Origin: Dichomitus squalens LYAD-421 SS1
Taxonomy: Eukaryota; Basidiomycota; Agaricomycetes; Polyporales; Polyporaceae
Direction of reading: 5' to 3'
NCBI RefSeq assembly: GCF_000275845.1
Contig: NW_006766926.1
Location: 75,752-110,970, forward strand
DNA length: 35,219 bases
How positions within the stretch are numbered: the first letter of the stretch is position 1; every line of letters begins with the position of its first letter. The translations under genes and the position numbers were made by a program. The notes below the pieces were generated by a model. That model worked only from the letters and a program-made list of their open reading frames with translations, did no database searches and had not been told where the DNA came from. Shown here piece by piece: positions 1-10,340 of this stretch.

Positions 1-328
1 CAAGGGTGCGCTTGTCAACCGGAAACCCCATGTAGCAGAGATGCTCGACCCAATCGCAGAGCGCGTCTTCCTCTTCGGGCGAGAGACGCTGGGATCGAGC
101 ATGACTAGCACGCCGGGATGTGCGGAGACCTTGGTGTCGCATCCGGAGGGTTGCCTCTGGAACTCCCATGGCTGCTGCAATAGATCTGTAAGTCTCACCA
201 TGGTTCCGCCCTTCTTCATACTGCTGGATAGCTTCGCGCATGGTCTCCTCGGTATATTGACGTGTGCACCGCCGACTGCCTTTGGGAGCGCCCGTAAGAG
301 GTCGCCTGAGAGCCTTCGGACGAGACAT
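1..328 (-). CDS. pogo/Fot1-type transposase, N-terminal part (runs off left edge)
   Basis: The minus strand is open from an ATG at 328 to the window edge (109 codons, no stop). After a basic start (MSRPKALRRP), residues about 28-66 read as a pipsqueak-type helix-turn-helix (YTEETMREAIQQYEEG ... YRSIAAAMGVPEATLR). From about residue 83 follows the start of a CENP-B/Tc5-type DNA-binding domain (SPEEEDALCDWVEHLCYMGF). This order is characteristic of pogo/Fot1 (Tc1/mariner superfamily) DDE transposases. The catalytic DDE domain would lie left of the window, so integrity of the element cannot be judged. The part visible has no frameshift or stop. Family assignment is from motif recognition, not a search. 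Confidence 0.75.
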   Translation of the reverse strand, partial: MSRPKALRRPLTGAPKGSRRCTRQYTEETMREAIQQYEEGRNHGETYRSIAAAMGVPEATLRMRHQGLRTSRRASHARSQRLSPEEEDALCDWVEHLCYMGFPVDKRTL

Positions 329-801
329 GGGAAAGAAGCAGGATAGAAAGGGAAAACGAGAGCACCAGGAAGCCACGCAAGAGAAGCACCGAAGCAGGAC
401 AGCAGGAGACGCTGTCACTGCATCCGTGGCAACAGTCGAGGAGCGCTCTAATTTAAAGTCCGACTTATCTTGGTCAGTGGCTGAATGTCACGCTCGAAAG
501 ACCCCTTCCCAACCTTCAAATGCCGCAACCCGGAATCCTTCGGAACTTCGACGAGAACGTTTATTGAGCATTTTAAGAACACTTTGCAAAGTTACAAGAA
601 GATCGGCCATGCCGATCTTTGCGTGACAACTCAACAAGGTCGGTAAACCCTCAAAACCCTACTCAGATTGACTTGTATCGGGAGCAAATTCCTCCCGATT
701 TCCTTCGTTCTTTTTGGAAGTGATAGTTCAGAAGCACGTAGTTTCATTTGTAACATTTGTGCATTTATTGACAGGGAAATGCGAGACCTAGAGGCGTGTC
801 A

Positions 802-844
802 GTCGCTTCTGGGGTCAGGCGCTTAATGCGTCGCTTCTGGGGTC
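802..844. repeat. 15-bp direct repeat
   Basis: The 15-mer GTCGCTTCTGGGGTC occurs at 802-816 and again at 830-844, separated by 13 bp. It lies between the transposase start and the 3' end of the peptidase gene. It could belong to the terminal or subterminal region of the pogo-like element, whose other end is not visible. The rest of 329-927 holds no supportable gene. Confidence 0.6.
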
Positions 845-927
845 GCACTAGTACAACGATTAGTTTCAGACCCCCCGTATGTCTATATACCAATAATAAC
901 CAATACTAACGTGCGTATACGCTAACA

Positions 928-3900
928 TCACCACGCCCTCCTCTTCCCACCCTTTCCCCACTTCTCCAGCAAGAACTCCGTCATCTGCTCGTACAACTCC
1001 CGGTTCGCCCCACGGCGGTAGATGCTGTGATCGCTGTCGGTGAACATCCTAAATCGGAAGTTGCGCACCTTCTCGGCGGTGAACATGTCAAGCAGGTGCG
1101 CGGAGTTGGCGTAGTGTACGTTGTCGTCTCCGCTGCCGTGCATGAGCAGGAAGTCGACGTTGTGGAACCCGGTCACGTTCGAGATCGATGCGGTCACATA
1201 ACCGTCGGGGTTGACTGCTGGCAGGTTCATATAACGCTCGGTGTAGATCGAGTCTGCAGAGTGCGATGATGAGTTCGTGAGCGGTTGAGGCTGAACAACA
1301 TTTGGACCAACCGTATAACCTCCAGCTAGTCACGGGCTGCTCAAGGGTATCAGCAGAAGCAAGAGCACTGCGATGGAGGCCCACGCACCGCAACAGCGAT
1401 CGCCAATGAATGCACGCCCGCATCAGCCTCGACGACCTTCGAACTCATGAACCCACCATAGCTCCATCCCCAAATCCCGATCCTCTTCGTGTCCACATAC
1501 TCCTTCGCAGCCCACACCTTCGCAGCATTGATCTGGTCCCGCGTCTCCCACTTCCCCAGCTGGTTCTTCACCGGGTTCCTCAAGCCCCTTCCCTTCCATC
1601 CCGTCCCGCGACCATCGACGATGACAACAATGTACTGCAGCTCGGACACGACGTAGTCGTGCCAGTCGTGCCGGAAGCCTACGTCGACCATCTGCGAGAA
1701 GGGGCCCCCATACACGCGGAAGAGCACGGGGTACTTCGTCCGGCCCGAGTCGTCCATCCGCGCGGGGCGCAGCTCGAGCACGTTCAGCTCGTACCCGTCC
1801 GAGTCGATCGTGGTGTGGGTCACGATTGGGAGCTCGTACGTGGCGAGCGTGTCGTTCAGTTGCGGGTTTTCGCTTACGACGTAGTCGAACGCTGCACTCA
1901 TTTCCACTCGTCAGAATATACTAAACCTTTCGAAACAGAAGGGAGTGCTCACTATGATCCCCAACGTGGATGACGCGTTGCCATGGCGGATGTGGTCCAC
2001 GGTAGCTGAGGAGGTAGAACGCGCCCCCAGGCGAAAAGCTAGCATCATAATACCCGGGGCTCGACACGTCCGTAAGAGAGCTTGGCGCGACTCGTTCCGC
2101 GTCCCTCCCCTTCGGCAACGGCACCGAGTAAATATGGCGCTGCGTCGACGATGGGTTCGCGGCCTGGAAGTACCTGTCCGTCCGCGCATCAGCCTCATAT
2201 TCCGCGTCAAGCCAAGGACAGGAACTCACACGAGAGAACGGTTGTTGTCGACGGCGAGTATCCCGCTCGTGACCTCCCACTCGCCGTACGTCAGGAACTG
2301 CGGCGTGCTCGAGTTCGCAGGGCTGAATAGCGCGATATGGTTGTACCCTTCCGGGGTGGGGACTACGTCCAGGTAAGCGGGCGCACCGTTCTGCGATAAC
2401 GCGGCCTCGATGGGATAGATCGCCTGCGACTGGGACCGCGCATTCGCGTCAGCATTACACTCGAACTCACACCCCTGCGCATCACATGCACAACTTCTTC
2501 GAGCGCAATTGGACAGGAGAAGCGGCACGCACAGCGTCGATCCAGCCATCATCTCCCTGCTCGCCCTCCTTCCCCAACTTCCTCACCGGCACCCCAATAG
2601 CGCCCACCTGGCCTAAGTCGAAGTAGACCACATGCCCGTCCTCCGCCGCCCGGTTCACCTCCTTCACAAGCAGTGCGCTCCCGCTCACCCAAGCGACCTC
2701 CGCAACCACACTGTTATCCCTCGCCTGTCTCCCGTCCCAGTCCAGCTCTAGCGTCGCCTGCTTCGCAAACTCCGTCGTGTTAACGTTACCAGAACCCCCG
2801 ACCTGCCTGACACTTGCGAGGTAGCTGTCCAGCCTGAACACGTGCACGCTCACGAGCGGGTTCGCGTACCCCGGCTTCGGGTACTTCATGACGACGTGCC
2901 CGGGGTACGGCACGACCGTGTGCGAGTCCTCGGTCGGGTTGTAGACCGGGAACGTGTACTCGTCCACGGCGGTCTCGTCGAACGCGAGGAACGCGAGCTT
3001 GGACGAGTCGGGCGCCCACCAGAGCGCGTAGTCGGACGAGAACACCTCCTCTTCGTACACCCAGTCGGGGACGCCGTGGAAGAGGGAGGCGTTGCCGGAG
3101 GTCGTCACGCGGACCGGGTCGTCGCTACCGAGTGGTTAGTGGTCAGGGAGCTGGAGAGCGCGGGCGGGGACATACAAGGGAGAGGGGACGACGTAGAGAT
3201 CGTTCAAGGCGACGAACGCGATGGAATCGCCCGTTGGCGACCACGTAGCATACGCGGTCACGGGTGGTCGGGAGGGTGGGATCAGGGGGCGGGTCACCTT
3301 GGTCGCGAACTCGTGCACATAGTAGTTGCCGAAGCTCGAATGCCGCCATTGCTGCTGTGTGTCAGATACGAACTATATCTGGCAGAGAATGAGAGAGCAA
3401 CCTTCTGATAGTCAGCCTTGACGAGGAGATACTTCATGTCCTTGGAAAGCTTCCACTCTGCCCAACTGAGCGGAATGCCATGTTCCTGTCGCCTTGATGA
3501 AAACAGGAGAAGGTACGAAGTGAACGGAATGCGCTCACGTCTTTGATGTCAAACAGAGAGACCAATACCTGCGTGGTGTTGGTCTTGAGATCGTGGAGGG
3601 AAATACTCGAGCCTTCGACGACTGCGTACACACCATCCCCCGCTACATGTTCGGCGTTAGTAGGCGTATTGGAGCGTATCATGCATGTTTGCACTGAGGA
3701 CTAACGAAGCACTCAACCCATCCCATGATCACTGCCATTAGACGAACTTCAGACGGGTAGTCGTCGTGCGCTCTGCTGGCTCTGTACCAATGACGCATCC
3801 TCTAGTGCATGCATCTGAGTAGGTTTTCCTAGACGAGTCCTTCGACGTCAATGGCATGCCTTGGGATTACTCTCAAAAGTTCATGGCTACAGAGCTCCCT

Positions 3901-4556
3901 TTTCACGTGGACCTGAACGACGCAGGCAACCCCGAAATAGATGGTGATGCGACATTGTTGGATACGTTCTGGGATTTGACACGGGAGGCACATGCACCGC
4001 ACAGCCAGAGAGGAAGAATTTATGTTGACGGATAGCGGGAGAAACTCACCCTCTGGGACCCAGTGGATGTCCTTCCTGTGTGCGGAGAAGGTGCCGTTGA
4101 AAATATGGTCCATGGTGAGGTGCTGGACGCCCTGTATGCGGAAAGCGGTGCCAGTGTAGGATCTTGCGGCGAATATGCCGATGAAGACGGCAAGGGAAAC
4201 GAGAGAAACGAGGGAGATAATGAGGTATTTCAAGGATGCCGGTCGTGTCTTGGGTGCGAGGGTGTTACATTGGACTCATAGACGGACTGAACGGGACAGA
4301 AGGAACATACTTTGCGACTGCTACTACCCACGACGAGATCGCCGTCCTCCTCGATGAGGCTAGGGGAACGGGGGGCGCCCTTCTCAAGCAGGATGTCGGA
4401 TTCATCGTCCGAGCTCGGAGGGTCAAAGGGGCCGTCGCCATAGTATGTCTCGGGCTTGGGAAGATAGGCGGCGCTGACTGCAGGGCGCGAGGACGATCCT
4501 GCATGGAAGGCGTCGTCCGGAGCGTCCTGGCCAAGAGGCTCGTAAGTGGACGGCAT
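928..4556 (-). CDS. DAP2: dipeptidyl aminopeptidase, DPP IV/DAP2 family (S9B)
   Basis: Serine peptidase that removes Xaa-Pro/Xaa-Ala dipeptides, in fungi usually anchored in the vacuolar membrane. Eleven exons (4556-4311, 4248-4050, 3642-3539, 3485-3402, 3351-3176, 3124-2533, 2429-2230, 2173-1953, 1891-1389, 1336-1312, 1253-928) join in frame to 891 aa. A cytosolic N-terminus rich in acid and proline (about 1-82) is followed by one membrane segment at about 88-107 (LIISLVSLVSLAVFIGIF), giving a type II protein. The beta-propeller carries the substrate-binding acidic motif WVYEEEVF (about 291-298). The hydrolase domain has Ser751 in GWSYGG, Asp826 in GSGDDNVHY and His859 in DSDHSI. Exon 10 is only 25 nt (PVTSWRLY). 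Intron 2 (4049-3643) is 407 nt, far longer than the others (about 50-103 nt). Start: the upstream in-frame codons to 4685 look non-coding, and the ATG at 4556 gives the usual short cytosolic tail. The neighbour DNM1 is divergent. Vacuolar location is inferred from the family. Confidence 0.93.
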
Positions 4557-5815
4557 CGCGAGCCGCTTCAGACGAGCACGGAAATGAGCGCAGGCAGCTG
4601 GGATGAAGCGTAAGACGAAGGGTTCCCTACCGCCACCGGCTGCCTGATTCCACATGCACGTGACATCGGGCGTCTGAAGCTCCATATTTGGACACTGTCA
4701 CAGCACGAAACAACACCGTTTGTACCGACTGCGCTTTTCATTTGGCCATCTTCACGTTGTCAGTACAACCTAGAACGGCAGGCAATCGATGCTTCAGACT
4801 GATGGAAACTAGACGTGAATAGGAGGCAAGAGGTAGCAGCCCGCTGTTCCTCATTAACTTCTGCTCAGAAAGGGTACTGTCTTCAAACAAGTCACCATGC
4901 GCAGTGCCACTGGACGCGCAAGCCCTCGGCATTTGCGGAAGAAGCCATGTACTTACCGTCACCGTAGCTTTGAAAAGGGACGATGTTATGTCACTAGTTA
5001 ACTAACTGTGTCCGATACTTGCGTTGAGAGCGTGGGATGGCTCATATATATGGAGATACATCCAGTGCAGCTCATCTCATGCGCCCGATTCGTATCCTTA
5101 ATTCTTCTACGGAGCAGGAAAGCGGCGAACGGATGCGAGATATCATGAGCGGGAGGACTAGTTCACGTTAGGGTCGGAAGCCCTAGAAGGTACACCCATG
5201 TAAGTGGCCTTTGACAAGGTGAAGTACACGAGGACGTTCGATCCACGAGTGGCGACGGTATGCCTTATCGCGTTCGATGACAAGATACGCAGTGCACATT
5301 TGTGCACAGGGGAGTTTGGTTGAGGGTGTCTCTCTGTGGATTGAGAAGGGTATGCGCGCGGCCGAGGGGTTACTTGTGGGCGGCAGTCTACGCAGATTGT
5401 CCAAGACGGCTATGCAGTGTGTCTGGCGCACACAAGCCTTGGAAGGAATCGCCTCGACAACGACGCTGAGACGCTTGATGCAACGCTTGAGATTCTCCGT
5501 CACACGCTTGGGTTATTGGTGCGGCTTGTGAGATGGATCACGTCCGAGGAGAGGTCAACTCGCACACGAAGTGTAGAAATTGCGGGGGTGTGTAGCCGAG
5601 GAGAGTGGTATGCAGGTCGAACTTAAGAAGCGGCGTGTTGCCGACTGCTCGCGTTGGCCGGCGCAAGGAGGTGCAGCTCGAGCGCTGTCGCTTGCCGCGT
5701 GACGACGCGTTTTTGGCGCCGGTCGCGGGTAAGAGACTGGAGTCGGTTGTGTAGACAGTACGAACTCCTTTACGACTACCACGACCCGCCACCCCCGCCG
5801 CCGCCGCCGCCCGCC
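4557..5815. other. divergent intergenic region between DAP2-like and DNM1 genes
   Basis: This 1.26-kb stretch must hold both 5' leaders and promoters. A GCC-repeat tract (about 5795-5812) directly precedes the DNM1 start codon, which has a good context (CCGCCATGG). On the minus strand between about 5640 and 5183 there is protein-like sequence in two blocks (one ending ...QFLHFVCELTS, the next starting TENLKRCIKRLSVVVEAIPS and ending LVKGHLHGCTF). I found no ATG and no phase-consistent splice joining the blocks, so I do not call a gene. It may be an eroded or unrecognised small gene. Confidence 0.5.
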
Positions 5816-8800
5816 ATGGACGCGGACCTCATCAAGCTCGTCAACAAGCTCCAGGACACCTTCGCCAACCTTGGTACGTCTCCCGCCCCGCCTCTTTCTG
5901 CTTCCCAATTCACGTGCCTCTCTAGGTGGAGAGCTGGACATGCCCCAGCTCGCTGTCGTACGTTCCCCCGCTTGTTCGACGCGCCATTCGTGTTCTTAAT
6001 CAGTGCTATAGGTCGGCAGCCAGTCTGCGGGAAAGTCTAGTGTCCTCGAAACGTCCGTCCCTATTCTATCTCTCCCCGTCCCTCCCTGCTGAACCCCTGC
6101 GCTTCCCGAACAGCATCGTCGGCCGTGACTTCCTTCCTCGCGGCTCCGGCATCGTCACCCGCAGACCGCTCGTCCTCCAGCTCATTCACACTCCCGTCCC
6201 CGAAAACTCCACAACCGACATCACGGAATGGGGCCAGTTCCTCCACATTGACAAACGCTATACCGACTTTAACGAGATACGGCGCGAGATCGAGCAGGAG
6301 ACATTCCGCGTCGCAGGCCAGAACAAGGGCATCAGCAAGCTCCCCATTCACCTCAGGATATACAGCCCCAACGTACTCGACCTGACTCTCGTCGACCTCC
6401 CGGGTCTAACAAAGGTGTGTCTCATTAGCTCTCGAAGTCGGCGGAACGCGTCTATGGCGACAAGGATCCTTGTTGTTACGCTGCTGTTATCTTCTCGGCG
6501 CGGGAGAGGGCAAGCAAAGTCCTATACTAGTATACCATCTCCCCGACTAGCCGTCGCGAGCCCACCGAGTACGCTCAGCACGCGTGCTAACTACCCGCAA
6601 CGCGTCCTAGATCCCAGTAGGCGACCAACCAAGCGACATCGAGCGACAAATCCGCTCCCTCGTCCTCGACTACATCTCCAAACCAAACTGGTGCGCCCCC
6701 CTCTCCCACCCGTCTCCCGCACGCTAACCTCTCCCCAGCGTCATCCTCGCCGTCTCCGCCGCAAACGTCGACCTCGCCAACTCGGAAGCCCTCAAGCTCG
6801 CCCGCTCCGTCGACCCCCAAGGCCGGCGCACCATCGGCGTCCTCACCAAGCTCGACCTCATGGACGCCGGCACGAACGCGCTCGACATCCTCACCGGCCG
6901 CGTCTACCCGCTCAAGCTCGGCTTCATTGGCGTCGTTAACCGCTCCCAGGCCGACATCAACGTCGACAAGCCGCTCTCGGACGCGCTCGACAGCGAGGCC
7001 GAGTTCTTCCGCACGCACCCCGCGTACCGCAACATCGCGCATAAGAACGGCACGAAGTACCTCGCGAAGACGCTCAACCAGGTGCTCATGGGCCACATCC
7101 GCGACAAGCTGCCGGACATGAAGGCGCGGCTCAACACGCTCATGGGCCAGGCGCAGCAGGAGCTGAACTCGTTCGGGGACGCTGCGATCTACGGGGACAA
7201 GAACCAGGTGCGCCCGCCCGCTGTCTCCCTTCCTTCTTCTCTGCTCCCCCTCACGCGCGTGCACGCACACCGCAGCAAGGCGCGCTCGTCCTGCGGCTCA
7301 TGACGCAGTTCGCGCGCGACTTCGTCGCCTCGATCGACGGCACTGCCGTGGACATCTCCACGAAGGAGCTCTCGGGCGGCGCGCGCATCTACTACATCTT
7401 CAACGACGTCTTCGGCACCGCGCTCTCCTCGATCGACGCCACGCACAACCTCGACAACCAGGACATCCGCACGGCGATCCGCAACTCCACGGGCCCGAGG
7501 CCGAGCCTGTTCGTGCCCGAGATCGCGTTCGACTTGCTGGTGAAGCCGCAGATCAAGCTGCTGGAGGCACCGAGCTTGAGGTGCGTGGAGCTGGTCTATG
7601 AGGAGCTGGTGAAGATCTGTCATAACTGCACGAGTGCGGTGAGTACACATGCTGTTTGCGCTTGAGTCCCTGGCAGAGCAGCAGTGTGGTCCTTACTTAA
7701 CGACCGTAGGAGCTGCAACGATTCCCAAGGCTGCATGCGCAACTCGTCGAAACCGTCTCCGAGCTTCTCCGCGAGCGGCTCGGCCCCACGACCGAGTACA
7801 CGCAAAGCCTCATCGACATCCAGACCGCATACATCAACACCAACCACCCCGCGTTCATCCAAGGCTCCGCCGCCGCCGCGCACTCCATGACCTCCCCGCA
7901 GCCCAGACAGGTCCTCCCCCGAGTAAGTCCCCCTCGCCCCTTCTCGCCGGCGCGCGCTGAGCACTGCAGCACAAATCTATCGAATGGCACAACCCCGCCC
8001 GTCCCCGCACCCAGCCCTCCTCCGTCGACTCCATCAACGGCGTCGGCTCCCCCACCGACGACGACGACTACTCGCAAGACGAGTCCGCAGGGCCCGCCAA
8101 CGGCATCCCCCCGAACCGCTCCGCCCCCTCCGCCCTCACCGACCGCTCCCGCGCAGGCGCGGCGTCCGCGCCCCCGACGACGACGACCCCCTCGCGCCTG
8201 CCCTCAAAACCGCCGCACCATCAGCACCAACACCACCACCAGCACCACCAGCAGCGGGACGCGCCGTCCTCGCGGAACGTCTCCGGGGCGTCCGCGGGCG
8301 CCCCGGGGTCGTCCCCGCACTCGGGCACGGCGAAGGAGACGTTCCTGAACTACTTCTTCGGGCAGAACGGCCCCGGGCCGCTCTCCGGCCCGTCGGCCGA
8401 GCGCACGTCGACCGTGGGCGCCACCGGGGGCATCACCGGGGGCGTGACGGGGCGGGACGTGTCGGGGGCGGACCCGGCGCTCGAGACGGGGCTGATGGCG
8501 GGCAGGCGGGGGATGGACAGGGGGAACGCGGCGTTCGATATGAAGAGCTTGGGGAAGCATATCGAGGCGGTGAGTGTTTCTTTCACTCGGGGGCGGTCGA
8601 GAAGGGAAGGGGGTGACGGTGGAGGGGCAAGGCTGTCCATGGGTGGTTTGGCGAATGTGGTTCGTGGTTTGTGGTTTGCTCTGATCACGTCGGAACTTGG
8701 CGTGGATGTGGTCAGCGCTCCTGCTGTTGCGCCTCGCGACCGTCGGCGCTCTTGCTGATTGGTTTAGCAAAGCGGCGTATCTTTGTTCAACTTTTCTCTG

Positions 8801-9245
8801 GGCTACGCCGCACGTCCGAGCGAGTTGAAGCAGGACGGCGATCCGTACCGCCCTTCGTCATAATCCGACTTTGCGTTTCTTCCGCCGACCCACGGAACGT
8901 TCGCTGACATCTCACCTCCAGGCGTCCGACGGGAGCTCACAGCTCACGATGCGCGAAGAGATGGAGACGAACCTCATTCGCTCGCTCATCCAGTCCTACT
9001 TTGGCATCGTCCGGCAGACGATACAAGACCTTGTCCCCAAGGCGATCATGCACCTCCTCGTGAACAACACTTCGCAGCAGGTCCAGAACCGCCTTGTCGC
9101 CTCGCTCTACAAGCCAGAGCTGTTTGGGGACCTCCTGAACGAGGACGAGACGCTAGTCGCGGAGCGCACGAGGGTCAAGGCCCTTCTCGACGCGTACCGG
9201 GACGCGTTCAAGACGCTTTCAGAGGTCACGCTCAAGTCGACGTAA
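5816..9245 (+). CDS. DNM1: dynamin-related GTPase, mitochondrial/peroxisomal fission (Dnm1/Drp1)
   Basis: Self-assembling GTPase that constricts mitochondria and peroxisomes. Ten exons (5816-5873, 5926-5957, 6012-6052, 6114-6414, 6611-6690, 6739-7207, 7276-7638, 7710-7922, 7970-8569, 8922-9245) join in frame to 826 aa. GTPase motifs: G1 GSQSAGKS (32-39), the GIVTRRPL switch I region, G3 DLPG (138-141), G4 TKLD (207-210), G5 NRSQ. Middle-domain signatures [12 protein letters not shown] and [13 protein letters not shown], the B-insert ending in ETFLNYFFG, and the C-terminal GTPase effector domain (about 720-826) match Dnm1 rather than Vps1, which lacks the FLNYFFG block. There is no PH domain or proline-rich tail. 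The B-insert is enlarged, low-complexity and contains a His/Gln run. The first three coding exons are very short (58, 32, 41 nt). Intron 9 (8570-8921, 352 nt) is the longest. The gene is convergent with the BCS1-like gene. Confidence 0.95.
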
Positions 9246-10340
9246 TCCGCACAGGTTCGTTGAGGAGGGGTGGGTGGGTGTTAGAGGACGGGGTAGGAGA
9301 AGAAGGCCGCATCACGCTCACCGCTCATGGCACGCTCGTAAGGATGACGAATATATGTCACACACGCTCTCGATATATAGTTTAGAACATGCTTTGTCGT
9401 ACCACTCACTTTCTCCATCATCTTCTGGTTCTCGTGTCTGTGCACATCGTATCCGTATCGTATCGTACCTCCGCTTCACACGATGTCCTCATACATAATG
9501 CGAATGCAGCCCGCCGTGCAGGCAGCCGGGCTTTCGATCTTGGTTGATCCGAGCAGCAACTCAGCACGTCAGATGCGTGTACATGAATCTCCAAATAGTC
9601 TCGATCATAAGTTCTTGCTCGCTCCTGTTACAACATGCGGCGACAGTACTCCCGTCCACATGATCACTTATTTCCAAGTCATTCTCCTGCCGAACACCTC
9701 AGGGAATTCTGTCGACCACACAGCTCAAACGTGATAGAGCTGCCGCGTGACGTCGGCAAGTCCAATGAAAAGTTTACATTGACGGCGGCCCTGATGCTGG
9801 CAGATTGCAAGTATATGCTGAAACACGAGACGAGGACGGCCGCGGACTACGCATATAGGCCCCGACACCGCAGTCCGAAGTACCTTCCGAAATGGAATTG
9901 GTAACGGAGTGGCTAGAGTTGATTCCTTGCGAAGACGCGACAACCTTGAAGCTAGCGATGAGTCCTGATCAAAGCAAATTGATCATTACATATATTACAG
10001 TAGTGAGTCATTCGATAGACACGGGGAGTATCACCGACTAACGTGTATAAGCGCGGCGAATGTACGAATGAACAGCACGCGGCAGTCTAGGTCTAGGAAC
10101 ATCATTACACAACAAACGTCAAGGAGGATATCATCGGAAGGTACGTACAAAGAGGCATCGCTTTCGTAGAGCATCTACATGACATGCGAGACCCGTTTGG
10201 TCTGCAATCGAGCCAGAACGGGTTTCTGGACGGGGAAATGACTGTACATCAAAGAGCATGACAAGTAACCCAGACGTTCGACCAGCGAGGTCATAGCATA
10301 GCACACCGAAGACAGAGTATCGAGTACCGCCAGCTGCACG
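9246..10340. other. convergent intergenic region
   Basis: About 1.1 kb between the stop codons of DNM1 (+) and the BCS1-like gene (-). Only short spurious open frames are present. I see no domain, no RNA gene and no repeat. It presumably holds both 3' UTRs. Confidence 0.5.

Noticed and set aside
1027..2376. Plus-strand frames opposite the peptidase exons
   Set aside because: Antisense shadows of the S9B peptidase; no independent features.
4738..4962. 74-codon minus-strand frame upstream of the peptidase
   Set aside because: No similarity recognised and no splice link to the peptidase; the start at 4556 already gives a normal N-terminus.
6587..7270. 227-codon minus-strand frame opposite DNM1
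   Set aside because: Fully antisense to conserved GTPase exons; the open frame is a by-product of the strong GC3 bias of DNM1 codons.
5816..9245. Assignment of the dynamin as Vps1
   Set aside because: The FLNYFFG-type B-insert and the fission-dynamin sequence signatures ([27 protein letters not shown]) fit Dnm1/Drp1 better.
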